A stretch of DNA of 14,020 nucleotides. It comes from Hungatella sp. UBA3402. GTDB taxonomy: Bacteria; Bacillota; Clostridia; Lachnospirales; Lachnospiraceae. Made by a program: the position numbers and the translations under genes. The DNA lies in assembly GCA_002358555.1 (NCBI GenBank), contig DEPC01000067.1, positions 1 to 14,020 on the forward strand, given 5' to 3'. The notes beneath the pieces were generated by a model. It was given only the letters and a program-made list of their open reading frames with translations. It made no database searches and was not told the DNA's origin. Position 1 is the stretch's first letter, and each line of letters begins with the position of its first letter. Positions 1 through 6,350 of this stretch are shown here, piece by piece.

Positions 1-389
1 ACTGGCTGCACATCAATATAATTATAGTCAATTCCGCTGAAGGAAAAATTCACCGTAGTATCTTTGGTGATAGCTTCTGCATTTGTAGACATATTGCTGT
101 CTATATAGGCAATCTGGTCCCCAAAGACTTCCTTTACTCGTTCTAATTCATCTAACGTAAAATAGTCACTCTGCCTTGTATCGTCCACCCAGTATCCAAT
201 AGCTAAAAATGCCTGAGTAACCCCCACATCTTTATATAAGTCTGCAAATAAGCTTCTCATAGTATCACCAATCGATACAATAGAAATGACTGACCCAATG
301 CCAATAATGATTCCCAACATGGTCAAAAATGACCTCATTTTATTTACTCGTATGGCTGAAAATGCCATACTCATATTTTCAAGAAGCAT
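1..389 (-). CDS. MacB/FtsX-type ABC transporter permease, N-terminal part
   Basis: This is the membrane permease of a MacB-like ABC exporter, cut by the window edge so that only about the first 129 residues are visible. The start ATG at 389 overlaps the stop of the ATPase gene by one base (TAATG), so translation is probably coupled. Residues 1-20 form an amphipathic N-terminus (MLLENMSMAFSAIRVNKMRS). A hydrophobic helix of about 20 residues follows, with the pattern LTMLGIIIGIGSVISI that is typical of the first transmembrane segment of MacB-type permeases. The rest is the start of the extracellular MacB core domain (GYWVDDTRQ, FTLDELERVKE). MacB permeases move substrates such as peptides or small molecules by a mechanotransmission mechanism with a partner ATPase and adaptor, both of which are encoded just upstream here. 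The substrate cannot be told from the sequence. Confidence 0.92.
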   Translation of the reverse strand, partial: MLLENMSMAFSAIRVNKMRSFLTMLGIIIGIGSVISIVSIGDTMRSLFADLYKDVGVTQAFLAIGYWVDDTRQSDYFTLDELERVKEVFGDQIAYIDSNMSTNAEAITKDTTVNFSFSGIDYNYIDVQP

Positions 390-1087
390 TACTGCTCCTC
401 CCCCTTCCTAATATCACTGATAATCAATCCGTCCTGAAACCGGATGATTCTGTCTGTAAACTCTGCAATATTCTCCTCGTGAGTAACCACCACGACAGTA
501 GCTCCTTCTTTATGAAGGTCTGAAAACAGTCCCATAATCTCCTCTGATGCCGCTGTATCTAAGTTGCCTGTAGGCTCGTCAGCCAGGATAAGTGGTGGTT
601 CATTGGCCAATGCTCTTGCAATAGCTACTCTTTGTCTCTGTCCTCCTGACAATTCGTTTGGCATATGCTCTGCCCGACTCAAAAGACCTACTCTGTCCAA
701 AAGCTTAAGAGCTCTTTCCCGTCTTATCCTTTTTCCTACCCTGGCATAAGTCATAGGCAGTTCTACATTTTTAAGGGCTGATGTCCTGGAAATTAAGTTA
801 AAAGACTGGAACACAAACCCAATCTTTTTATTCCGAATTTCCGAAAGCTCATTAGGACTTAAAGAAGCTACATCAATTCCGTCCAGATAATAATGACCCA
901 TAGATGGGCGGTCCAAGCAGCCTAAAATATTCATCAATGTAGATTTTCCTGAACCAGACTTTCCCATAATTGCCACAAATTCGCCTCTGTTAATGGTTAC
1001 ATTGATTCTTTTCAGCCCTAGAACTTTAATTGCTCCTGTATCATAGATTTTCACCAAGTCTTTCAGCCGGATTAGTTCTTCTGCCAT
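389..1087 (-). CDS. MacB/LolD-type ABC transporter ATP-binding protein
   Basis: This is the cytoplasmic ATPase of the tripartite exporter, 232 residues from the chosen start, which is a normal length for the family. Visible motifs are Walker A GKSGSGKST (42-50), the Q-loop Gln94 in FVFQSFNLI, the signature LSGGQ (146-150), Walker B LILADEP with Asp170/Glu171, and the H-loop His203 in VVTHEE. The string GKSGSGKSTLMNILGCLD is characteristic of the MacB/LolD/FtsE branch. I chose the ATG at 1087 because AGGAGG sits six bases upstream and the protein then begins at the usual family position (MAEELIRLKDLVKIY). An in-frame ATG at 1132 also has AGGAGG six bases upstream and would add 15 residues. The gene lies 107 bases downstream of the adaptor gene and overlaps the permease gene by one base, so the three form one operon. 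Confidence 0.95.
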   Translation of the reverse strand: MAEELIRLKDLVKIYDTGAIKVLGLKRINVTINRGEFVAIMGKSGSGKSTLMNILGCLDRPSMGHYYLDGIDVASLSPNELSEIRNKKIGFVFQSFNLISRTSALKNVELPMTYARVGKRIRRERALKLLDRVGLLSRAEHMPNELSGGQRQRVAIARALANEPPLILADEPTGNLDTAASEEIMGLFSDLHKEGATVVVVTHEENIAEFTDRIIRFQDGLIISDIRKGEEQ

Positions 1088-1164
1088 CTTGTGCCTCCTA
1101 TCTCCTGCCTTGATAGTTTCTTCATCCTGCACCTCCTGCTCTCTGATTTTTCTCTTTCCTTCAT
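1072..1164 (-). other. Possible 30-codon overlapping ORF with stacked start sites
   Basis: Three Shine-Dalgarno/ATG pairs follow one another upstream of the ATPase: GGAGAG then ATG at 1164, AGGAGG then ATG at 1132, and AGGAGG then ATG at 1087. The first ATG opens a separate frame of 30 codons that is rich in Lys and Arg and stops at 1072, inside the ATPase gene. The second ATG is in frame with the ATPase. This could be a leader peptide that couples translation, or a short tandem duplication of the start region (GGAGGTGCAGGATG resembles GGAGGCACAAGATG). Function is unproven and the small ORF may be chance. Confidence 0.22.
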
Positions 1165-1194
1165 ACTAGCTCTCCAGTCTTCCAGCTTTTTTCT

Positions 1195-2598
1195 TTAAAC
1201 AGCGTTTTCCACTACCTGCATTCCTTCTGTAAGATTGGGAGATGGGGCAGTAATAATACCCATTCCTTCTGTAAAACTTTCTCCATCTACAGGAATCACT
1301 TCCATCTGAATATCACTTTCTACACCTCGTTCTACAGAAATCCATTTTACAGCTCCATTTTCCACAGTCATCACATAGTTTCCGTTTTCTGTCTCTAGAA
1401 CAGAAGAAATAGGAACAATCCATGCATCCTCTGATTGCTCTAAAATAATTTTAGCTCTTGCCGTAATTCCCGCAATCAACTTGGTATTGTCTTCTATAAT
1501 CCGAATGGTAGTTGGAATTACACGTTCTGTAGAGCCGCCGCCTTTTTCCTCTCCTGTGGGTGAAATAGCTGTCACTTCGCCTTTTACAGTCTCCCCATTT
1601 AAAATGTCTGCACTGATAATAGCTTCCTGCCCTACTTCAATCTGCCCAATTGAATATTCACTGACACTTACTTTTATCTCTAAAACATCTAAATTTTCAA
1701 TGATAAACATAGGTCTGTCATCTTCAATCGTGTCTGCAAAACGACCTACCTTGGCATTTACTCTTACCACAGTACCCGAAATAGGCGCTGTAACCTGAGT
1801 ATCCTTCAACTGCTCTTTTTTCTTCTCCAATTCAAATTCTGCATTTTTAATTTGAAGAGCATAGGATTCATTGGCTACTGGCTTTCCATCCTGTAAAGTA
1901 AAAGCTCTTGTATCCCGTTCTGCATCGCGAAGCCTGTTTTGCGCTGTCTCCCATTCCTGTTGAGATACACTTCCTGCCTGAAACAGCACACTAAGGCGGT
2001 CATAATCTTTTTGTGCTGCATTTCTCTCCTGCACAGCCTTTGCATAACCATTTTCTGCCAGAACCTGCTGCTCATTATAAGTAGAAACTGCCAAGTCATA
2101 GGTATTCTGAGCCATATCCAGCTCTTTTCTCACATCACTGTCATCAATCACTGCCAAAAGCTGACCTTGTTCCACCCTATCGCCTTCTTTTACCTGAATA
2201 TCTGTCACTTCTGAATGAAGATTTGATACCACATCTACACTGTCAGTGCCACTGACAGGACCACTGATAGTCAGCTCCTGCTCTATGGTACCTTTTGTCA
2301 AAGGTGTAGTGTTTACGATAGTCGCTTTTTGTTGTTTTGGTTTTAAAAATACAAAGCCTCCAACTGCTACAGCTATTATTGCTGTGGCAATAATAAATTT
2401 CTTTGCACCTTTTTTCTGTCCATTTACTCGCTTTTTCCCTTTATCTTTCTTCTTTTTCTTTCCTGATGAGTCTTCCCTCATCAACTCTGCCAGTTCTGCT
2501 TGAAACTGTTGTTCCTCCTGACTAGATATTATTTCTGGATTTCCCGTATGTATTTGATTATTATCCCTCTTGGTTTCCTCCATATTATTTTTCTCCAT
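1195..2598 (-). CDS. HlyD/MacA-type adaptor (membrane fusion) subunit of ABC exporter
   Basis: This is a membrane-anchored adaptor of 467 residues that pairs with the MacB-like ATPase and permease encoded downstream. The order of parts is an acidic N-terminal cytoplasmic region, a Lys-rich stretch (about 47-67), one transmembrane helix (about 67-86, FIIATAIIAVAVGGFVFLKP), and then the extracytoplasmic adaptor. That adaptor starts with the biotinyl-lipoyl half motif (VKEGDRVEQGQLLAVID) and continues with a long coiled-coil hairpin (about 160-265). The second lipoyl half follows (VTAPISGTVVRVNAKVG), then beta-barrel and membrane-proximal domains. I chose the ATG at 2598 because AAAGGGG lies seven bases upstream. 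The ATG at 2619 has no such site. In Gram-positive bacteria such adaptors are thought to gate or stabilise the permease, as there is no outer membrane. A promoter with an operator-like dyad lies upstream. Confidence 0.93.
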   Translation of the reverse strand: MEKNNMEETKRDNNQIHTGNPEIISSQEEQQFQAELAELMREDSSGKKKKKDKGKKRVNGQKKGAKKFIIATAIIAVAVGGFVFLKPKQQKATIVNTTPLTKGTIEQELTISGPVSGTDSVDVVSNLHSEVTDIQVKEGDRVEQGQLLAVIDDSDVRKELDMAQNTYDLAVSTYNEQQVLAENGYAKAVQERNAAQKDYDRLSVLFQAGSVSQQEWETAQNRLRDAERDTRAFTLQDGKPVANESYALQIKNAEFELEKKKEQLKDTQVTAPISGTVVRVNAKVGRFADTIEDDRPMFIIENLDVLEIKVSVSEYSIGQIEVGQEAIISADILNGETVKGEVTAISPTGEEKGGGSTERVIPTTIRIIEDNTKLIAGITARAKIILEQSEDAWIVPISSVLETENGNYVMTVENGAVKWISVERGVESDIQMEVIPVDGESFTEGMGIITAPSPNLTEGMQVVENAV

Positions 2599-2682
2599 CT
2601 TAATCCCCTTTCTTTGCATAATACCAATTCTTATCTACTATAACGAGGAATCGGCTTCATCTTCTTCAAAAAATTTTTCAAA

Positions 2683-2735
2683 TTAGTGTATTAAATGTAC
2701 TAATACAGTTTATCTCATTTATTTCCATTATGCAA
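2683..2735 (-). promoter_or_regulatory. Promoter and operator-like dyad of the exporter operon
   Basis: On the minus strand TTGCAT (2735-2730), a 17-base spacer and TAAACT (2712-2707) make a plausible sigma-A promoter, with a start near 2700. A 21-bp imperfect dyad covers 2683-2703, with outer half-sites TTAGT and ACTAA and 8 of 10 positions paired. A second pair, GTATTA (2688-2693) and TAATAC (2701-2706), overlaps it. The position over the predicted start site suits a repressor such as a TetR-family protein. No regulator gene lies next to it in this window. The leader is about 100 bases long. Confidence 0.5.
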
Positions 2736-2813
2736 GTACTTTTTCAAACTCACTTCTGATATTTTATCATTAAATATCACATTATATATCAGATAAAGAT
2801 AACTGCTAGAGCG

Positions 2814-3060
2814 TGTTTGAAAATTGTTTTCCGTCAGATGTGCGGAAAGGAAGACTGACCTGCCCACTGTCACAAGAACATCTTTAATGTTCTTAAATAT
2901 AGAATGACTATATTTTGTAGCAATTCTTTTTATAATAAAAATGAGTCCAACAAGCCCGACTCGCGCGCCGGAGCGCGGCTGCGATAGCAGTCATCTTCGT
3001 TTGTGCGTAATGCGCATCCACCGGAGGATTTTGCTTTATAGGACGCAATTTCCTATAAAA
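2814..3060. repeat. Structured GC-rich intergenic block, possible dispersed repeat
   Basis: This stretch between the exporter operon and the cupin gene contrasts with the AT-rich DNA around it and is packed with inverted repeats. They are AAGAACAT/ATGTTCTT with a 5-base loop (2874-2894), TATAG/CTATA (2898-2912), GAGTC/GACTC (2943-2962), CGCGC/GCGCG around CGGA (2964-2977), GACT/AGTC enclosing the latter (2958-2992), and TTTATAGGA/TCCTATAAA (3035-3059). Some stems exclude each other. Short reading frames on the minus strand lack ribosome sites. It reads like a noncoding element rather than a gene. I infer, without proof, that it is present in several genomic copies. Confidence 0.4.
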
Positions 3061-3064
3061 CAAA

Positions 3065-3119
3065 AAATATAGCATGATTTTTTCCGGCTATTATTCCGAA
3101 CCAAAACCATGCTATATTT
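3065..3119 (-). terminator. Intrinsic terminator after the cupin gene
   Basis: On the minus strand, 12-base arms AAATATAGCATG (3119-3108) and CATGCTATATTT (3076-3065) pair perfectly. Further pairing in the loop comes from runs of T and A and from TTCGG with CCGGAA. The stem ends in a T-rich tail. It begins 10 bases after the cupin stop codon, so it probably ends the cysE-cupin transcript. Confidence 0.6.
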
Positions 3120-3128
3120 CAAAATCCT

Positions 3129-3461
3129 TTATACAAAATCTTCTCTCATAGGGTTAAAGATATCTAATAAAATACCTTCTTTCATACACACACATCCATG
3201 TTCCACACCATTTAGCTTTAGCATAGTGTCACCAGCTTTCACAATCCGTTTCTCCCCGTCAATCTCAAACTCAAACACACCACTTACTACATAAGTAATC
3301 TGTGTATGGGGATGATGATGAAGCTGTCCTTCTGCACCTTCTGCAAATATATTTTCCACACACATTAAATCCTTGCTATAAGCCAGAACGCGACGTCTTA
3401 CGCCTCTCGCGATACATTCTTCCTTGACATCCTCATGAAATACCCATCTCTGGTTTAACAT
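3129..3461 (-). CDS. KdgF-like single-domain cupin
   Basis: This is a 110-residue cupin. Motif 1 is HHHPHTQITYVVSGVFEFEI and motif 2 is GVEHG. The likely metal ligands are His48, His50, Gln54 and His88, the same H-x-H, Q, H pattern as in KdgF. The flanking pieces GVRRRVLAYSKDLM and LLDIFNPMREDF also fit the KdgF group. KdgF proteins convert 4,5-unsaturated uronate monomers, released from pectin or alginate, to the linear keto form. No uronate genes lie nearby, so the substrate here is an inference and other small-sugar or regulatory roles remain possible. AGGAG lies nine bases before the ATG, just after the stop of the serine acetyltransferase gene. The intergenic gap is 18 bases, so the two are probably co-transcribed. 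A terminator follows. Confidence 0.85.
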   Translation of the reverse strand: MLNQRWVFHEDVKEECIARGVRRRVLAYSKDLMCVENIFAEGAEGQLHHHPHTQITYVVSGVFEFEIDGEKRIVKAGDTMLKLNGVEHGCVCMKEGILLDIFNPMREDFV

Positions 3462-3479
3462 GTCCCTTTTCTCCTGTTC

Positions 3480-4361
3480 TCACTGATTCTTGATACTTAC
3501 TCTACTTCCTGCTTCCACAGACTTTGTGATAAATGCATTACCACCAATAACTGCCCCTTTTCCAATGATAGTTTCTCCCCCAAGAATTGAAGCTCCTGAA
3601 TAAATAGTCACTTCATCTTCTATGGTAGGATGTCTCTTGGTGCTCTTCAGCTTTTGTCCGCCACTTGTGGACAAAGCTCCTAGAGTCACCCCTTGGTAAA
3701 CTTTTACATGCTCTCCAATTATAGTAGTCTCTCCCACCACAATTCCAGTACCATGGTCAATGAAAAAATATTTTCCAATGGAAGCTCCTGGGTGAATATC
3801 AATCCCTGTCACACTATGGGCATATTCGGTCATAGTTCTAGGTATCAACGGAACTGACAAAATAAACAATTCATGTGCCATTCGGTATACAGTTATTGCT
3901 AACATCCCTGGATAAGATAGAATAATTTCATCCTTGTTTGCTGCTGCTGGGTCTCCATCAAAAAATGCTTCTAAATCTGTCTCCAAATACTCTCGGATTT
4001 GAGGAACCTTTTTTAAAAATGCAATGGTAATATCCTGAGCTATTTTTTGTCTTTCTTCTTTTCCCTCTTGTTTGTAATTAGAGTTGTATTTTAAAACCTT
4101 TGAAATTTCTTTGTTTAAATAATACATCACGTCCTCAATCAAAAGGGAAAGTTGACTTCCTGCATTATAGACACGATAAGATTTATCTCGATAATACCCA
4201 GGAAATAAAATTCTAAGCATCTTGTTTACAATATCTATAATTACATCTTTATCTGGCTGATTAAAAAAATCTTCCATACTATCAATCGCTCGATTGCCCT
4301 TATAATCCTCCAGAATATCTGATACCAATTTCTGCACTTCTATTTCCAATGAACTACCCAT
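3480..4361 (-). CDS. cysE: Serine O-acetyltransferase, EpsC-type
   Basis: This 293-residue protein transfers acetyl from acetyl-CoA to serine, making O-acetylserine for cysteine synthesis in the cytoplasm. The N-terminal half is helical (about 1-180). The C-terminal half is a left-handed beta-helix of hexapeptide repeats (IGKYFFIDHGTGIVVGETTIIG and onward). Catalytic histidines equivalent to His158 and His193 of E. coli CysE are His190 in DIHPGA and His244 in KRHPTI. The long N-terminus and the string SVTGIDIHPGASIG match the EpsC form common in Clostridia. The chain ends at KNQ soon after the last hexapeptide. It therefore lacks the long C-terminal tail with terminal Ile that E. coli CysE inserts into the CysK active site, so a classical cysteine synthase complex is doubtful. 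GGAAGAG precedes the ATG by about ten bases. Confidence 0.93.
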   Translation of the reverse strand: MGSSLEIEVQKLVSDILEDYKGNRAIDSMEDFFNQPDKDVIIDIVNKMLRILFPGYYRDKSYRVYNAGSQLSLLIEDVMYYLNKEISKVLKYNSNYKQEGKEERQKIAQDITIAFLKKVPQIREYLETDLEAFFDGDPAAANKDEIILSYPGMLAITVYRMAHELFILSVPLIPRTMTEYAHSVTGIDIHPGASIGKYFFIDHGTGIVVGETTIIGEHVKVYQGVTLGALSTSGGQKLKSTKRHPTIEDEVTIYSGASILGGETIIGKGAVIGGNAFITKSVEAGSRVSIKNQ

Positions 4362-4383
4362 ATTTACAGCTCTTCCTTTCCGT

Positions 4384-4433
4384 CCAGGAGTTCTTACTCC
4401 CTGGCCATGTAAAGTTGCTTGCTTTTAATTATA
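4384..4433 (-). promoter_or_regulatory. Promoter -10 and leader hairpin upstream of cysE
   Basis: A perfect TATAAT lies at 4433-4428 on the minus strand. No good -35 is seen 16-18 bases upstream. Downstream, in the 5' leader, an imperfect hairpin spans 4404-4384. Its arms CCAGGGAGT and ACTCCTGG carry one bulged base and enclose a four-base loop. It has no T-run, so it is not a terminator, and it stands just ahead of the ribosome site. I found none of the conserved T-box sequence that controls some clostridial cysteine genes. Confidence 0.4.
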
Positions 4434-4472
4434 CTCATATAGAATGGCTCTCTTCTTCTCTACTTAAAAACT

Positions 4473-5156
4473 TTATTCTGCAAAGAGCACAATTCTTTCC
4501 ACTTCTCCATTGTTATTCATCCAAACCAGGCATCGAGAATCTCTCTTAATATCCTCAAGCTGAACTATATTTTTTGTAAGATAAGGGGTAATCTGCACAT
4601 TTCTGGAAAGAGTATATACTGCCTCATCCTTTCCTGTAAGAAGTTTTGCACCACCTGAAGTATCTAACTCTTCAGCAGCAATTACATACTGAGGTGCCTG
4701 AATATCCTCTGGAATATTGACAATCACTACATAAGGTGTTGTCTGAGGCGGAAGAGACATAGTCATAGCTGGCCCCAAATAGGCCTCAAAGTTACCTATC
4801 TGAATATCTTTTAATTCAACTGGAAATCCGTTCACTCCATCCAAAACAAGCGTATTTTCTGGGTCAATCATCAACAAAATTTCTCCCATATTTGCAGTTT
4901 CCGATGTTCCGTCTACCAAAATAGTGCCATCGCCCACTTCTTTTATCGTTCCCCATATTCTTTCAGTGATATCTTCTGCCACATTATCTGGATTTTCTGG
5001 CATATCTGGCTGAGTTTCCTCACCTGCTGGATTCTCCTCTGTTGCTTCTGTCTGCACATTTGCAGCTGTTGTCTCCTCTGTTTGACTAGAACATCCACTT
5101 ACGAGCATCAAAGAAACTGCTACACTTGCAGTTAAAACTAAAAATCTTTTTTTCAT
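4473..5156 (-). CDS. Secreted lipoprotein of unknown function
   Basis: This is a 227-residue predicted lipoprotein. A signal peptide (MKKRFLVLTASVAVSLMLVSG) leads to the lipobox LVSGC with the lipidated Cys22. A Thr/Glu-rich linker runs from about 23 to 60. The rest is beta-rich with two similar-looking modules, one starting near GTIKEVGDGTILVDG and one near the C-terminus. Strings such as LVLDGVNGFPV and GPAMTMSLPPQT resemble small surface domains seen in clostridial lipoproteins and next to copper-amine-oxidase-like N-domains, but I cannot name the family firmly. The start is uncertain. The ATG at 5156 gives a classic signal peptide. TTG at 5174 and GTG at 5171 would add six or five residues. 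No Shine-Dalgarno site stands right before the ATG; see the hairpin entry upstream. Confidence 0.85.
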   Translation of the reverse strand: MKKRFLVLTASVAVSLMLVSGCSSQTEETTAANVQTEATEENPAGEETQPDMPENPDNVAEDITERIWGTIKEVGDGTILVDGTSETANMGEILLMIDPENTLVLDGVNGFPVELKDIQIGNFEAYLGPAMTMSLPPQTTPYVVIVNIPEDIQAPQYVIAAEELDTSGGAKLLTGKDEAVYTLSRNVQITPYLTKNIVQLEDIKRDSRCLVWMNNNGEVERIVLFAE

Positions 5157-5166
5157 AAATCTTATA

Positions 5167-5217
5167 GGCACCAAAATCCACTTCCCTTCGGCAGTGGAAG
5201 GAGTGCCCTCCTCCTTT
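5167..5217 (-). promoter_or_regulatory. Shine-Dalgarno separated from start codon by a hairpin
   Basis: On the minus strand a strong AAAGGAGG (5217-5210) has no start codon at normal spacing. Two bases later a two-tier hairpin begins. Outer arms GGCAC (5207-5203) and GTGCC (5171-5167) enclose inner arms TCCACT (5198-5193) and AGTGGA (5182-5177) with a ten-base loop. Ten bases after the hairpin comes the lipoprotein ATG at 5156. If the 41-base hairpin folds, the effective spacing falls to about 12 bases. A hairpin that shortens this distance is known for phage T4 gene 38. Whether it works so here is inferred. Confidence 0.4.
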
Positions 5218-5225
5218 CTTTCTTA

Positions 5226-5465
5226 AACAAAATATATAGCCAATTGCGAAATTCAAAACTCTGCCAAATATTCTGCCAATTTATTCTAACAAAAGACATT
5301 TGCACCATGGAAATGAGACCATAGAACACAGAAGGGCTAATACCTGAATGCGTTCTGCTTTTTTAGGCTCATTGCAATGCTTGGTACAACAGGCTTTGCA
5401 TGGAACAAATAGTCAGAATATTCTCAACAACTTCGACTTTCGCAATCACCTATTAACAAAATATA
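5226..5465. repeat. 216-bp palindromic (MITE-like) element with 11-bp direct flank repeat
   Basis: The element spans 5237-5452. Its left end TAGCCAATTGCGAAATTC and the reverse complement of its right end, TAGGTGATTGCGAAAGTC, match at 14 of 18 positions. Without gaps the two arms match at 40 of 59 positions, and similarity continues with gaps towards the centre (AATGAG, CAGAA in both arms). The whole element is therefore an imperfect palindrome able to form a long hairpin. The 11-mer AACAAAATATA occurs directly before it (5226-5236) and again at 5455-5465, two bases after it, like a target-site duplication. It encodes no protein. A shortened relative lies at 6293-6350. Confidence 0.65.
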
Positions 5466-5652
5466 AACTGTGATTTACAATCAATGTTCCATTTTATGGT
5501 AGAAAACGGTTTTGCTGCTGATATTACTCGCTTTAATCCATCAAGTTTCTATCTTCCACACAGGAAATTTGATTTTTTGGAGCGGATATTCCTATCTCGC
5601 TGCTTGCTGTGAGGAAGTTTATTGCCTAAACAATTATAATTTAATAACTTGC
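5466..5652. other. AT-rich intergenic stretch with nothing recognisable
   Basis: Between the palindromic element and the stop of the small orphan gene I see no supported gene, terminator or RNA. A plus-strand frame of 60 codons (from 5512) overlaps the end of the minus-strand gene, has no ribosome site and has the composition of chance. Confidence 0.4.
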
Positions 5653-5952
5653 TTACTCTGTGTTTTGCATCCTAGTATTGGGAAGCAATTTTAAGCTATT
5701 GAAAATAGCCCATAAATATGGTGCTCCAAAAACATTCATCTTCTTAGGACCTGTTATCTCTTGAGGATTTTCCTGAATTTTCTTCCAAGCAGCCTCAAAT
5801 GTACTTCTGGTTATGGATTTCCTTTTTCGACTTATAAATAACTCTCCTCCCCTCATAGTATAGATAAACGGCAATCCCTTGGCAGTAAGAAATTCCTCTT
5901 CCTGATGCTTTTTCATTATCTCCCAAACTTCATCACATGTGTACAAATCCAT
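5653..5952 (-). CDS. Small conserved-looking protein of unknown function
   Basis: This is a 99-residue protein of no identified family. It has a charged helical N-terminus, a central beta-like segment with a basic patch (GGELFISRKRKSITRSTF, about 36-52), a helix, and a C-terminal motif ITGPKKMNVFGAPYLWAIF (about 66-84). The basic Arg/Lys patch followed by Thr-Phe, and the conserved-looking GPKK-FG-YL pattern, suggest a folded domain that may bind nucleic acid, but this is a guess. The last residues (NTRMQNTE) look disordered. The ribosome site is weak (GGAT about five bases before the ATG). It stands alone in a repeat-rich area, with gene-like debris upstream, so it may be accessory. Confidence 0.6.
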   Translation of the reverse strand: MDLYTCDEVWEIMKKHQEEEFLTAKGLPFIYTMRGGELFISRKRKSITRSTFEAAWKKIQENPQEITGPKKMNVFGAPYLWAIFNSLKLLPNTRMQNTE

Positions 5953-5983
5953 GACTTATCCGTTACCGAAAACTTATAAAAAG

Positions 5984-6127
5984 CTATAAACTTTTATGTT
6001 TCATTCCTACTTCATCGTGTATGCTTTTGTATCTAATCTATTTCATACTACTCATATCTTCTGTTACACTCCATAGGCGTAAATTCCTGACTAACGTATC
6101 AGTACCTTTCTCTTTTATCCGCAACAT
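5984..6127 (-). pseudogene. Coding-like debris with an internal stop
   Basis: From an ATG at 6127 the minus strand reads MLRIKEKGTDTLVRNLRLW and on to a TAG at 6038. It then continues in the same frame for 17 further coding-like codons to a TAG at 5984. There is no ribosome site. The amino-acid composition looks protein-like, but I do not recognise a family. It may be the worn end of a lost gene, or chance. Confidence 0.22.
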
Positions 6128-6140
6128 CTTATATTGTTGA

Positions 6141-6299
6141 TTATTCTTTTAAAATATTATCTCTATATAATTTCAGATTGACTTTTTGACAAATATTTGT
6201 TAGTCTGTGATTTATTTTTAAAAGTTCTTGTTCTCTTTTTATAATGTTACTTGTTTTACAATAACATTCTCCTTTCTTGTTTTTCTCATATTTAGCCAA
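6141..6299 (-). pseudogene. 52-codon coding-like fragment abutting the short palindrome
   Basis: The minus strand is open from a TTG at 6299, inside the palindromic repeat, to TAA at 6141. It gives a Lys-rich sequence containing GECYCKTSNIIKREQELLKI and LTNICQKVNLKLYRDN. The heptad-like, charged makeup looks like real protein. No start codon sits at a proper distance from the AAGGAG near 6270. The repeat at 6293-6350 covers the place where a natural 5' end would be, so this may be a gene truncated by that insertion. The fragment at 5984-6127 follows in another frame. Confidence 0.3.
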
Positions 6300-6350
6300 T
6301 TACGAACCTCAAAGCTTTGCCGAATATTCTGACTTTCGCAATCACCTATT
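6293..6350. repeat. Short derivative of the 216-bp palindromic element
   Basis: Positions 6293-6333 match the left 41 bases of the larger element (5237-5277) at 34 positions. Positions 6331-6350 are identical to its right end at 5435-5454 (gactttcgcaatcacctatt). About 160 central bases are missing. The result is a 56-bp unit that keeps both ends, as expected for an internal deletion of a non-autonomous element. Its flanks (TTTTCTCATA before, TTTTCTTGATA after) are similar but not identical. Confidence 0.6.

Noticed and set aside
1481..1798. 105-codon plus-strand frame
   Set aside because: It is the antisense shadow of the adaptor gene, which has clear domains and a good start.
2814..3060. 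CRISPR array or tRNA in the structured block
   Set aside because: There are no regularly spaced direct repeats, and no cloverleaf with T-arm sequence was found; the repeats are inverted and unequal.
4362..4472. T-box or other cysteine riboswitch upstream of cysE
   Set aside because: The leader is only about 60 bases and shows a single hairpin. There is no T-box sequence and no terminator/antiterminator pair.
5512..5694. 60-codon hydrophobic plus-strand frame
   Set aside because: It has no ribosome site, overlaps the end of the minus-strand orphan gene, and its hydrophobic makeup is what AT-rich antisense DNA gives by chance.
6141..6170. TTTAAAA slippery heptamer near the end of the 52-codon fragment, possible programmed -1 frameshift
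   Set aside because: The following fragment (6127 onward) lies in the +1 frame, and the -1 frame stops quickly, so a -1 shift does not join them.
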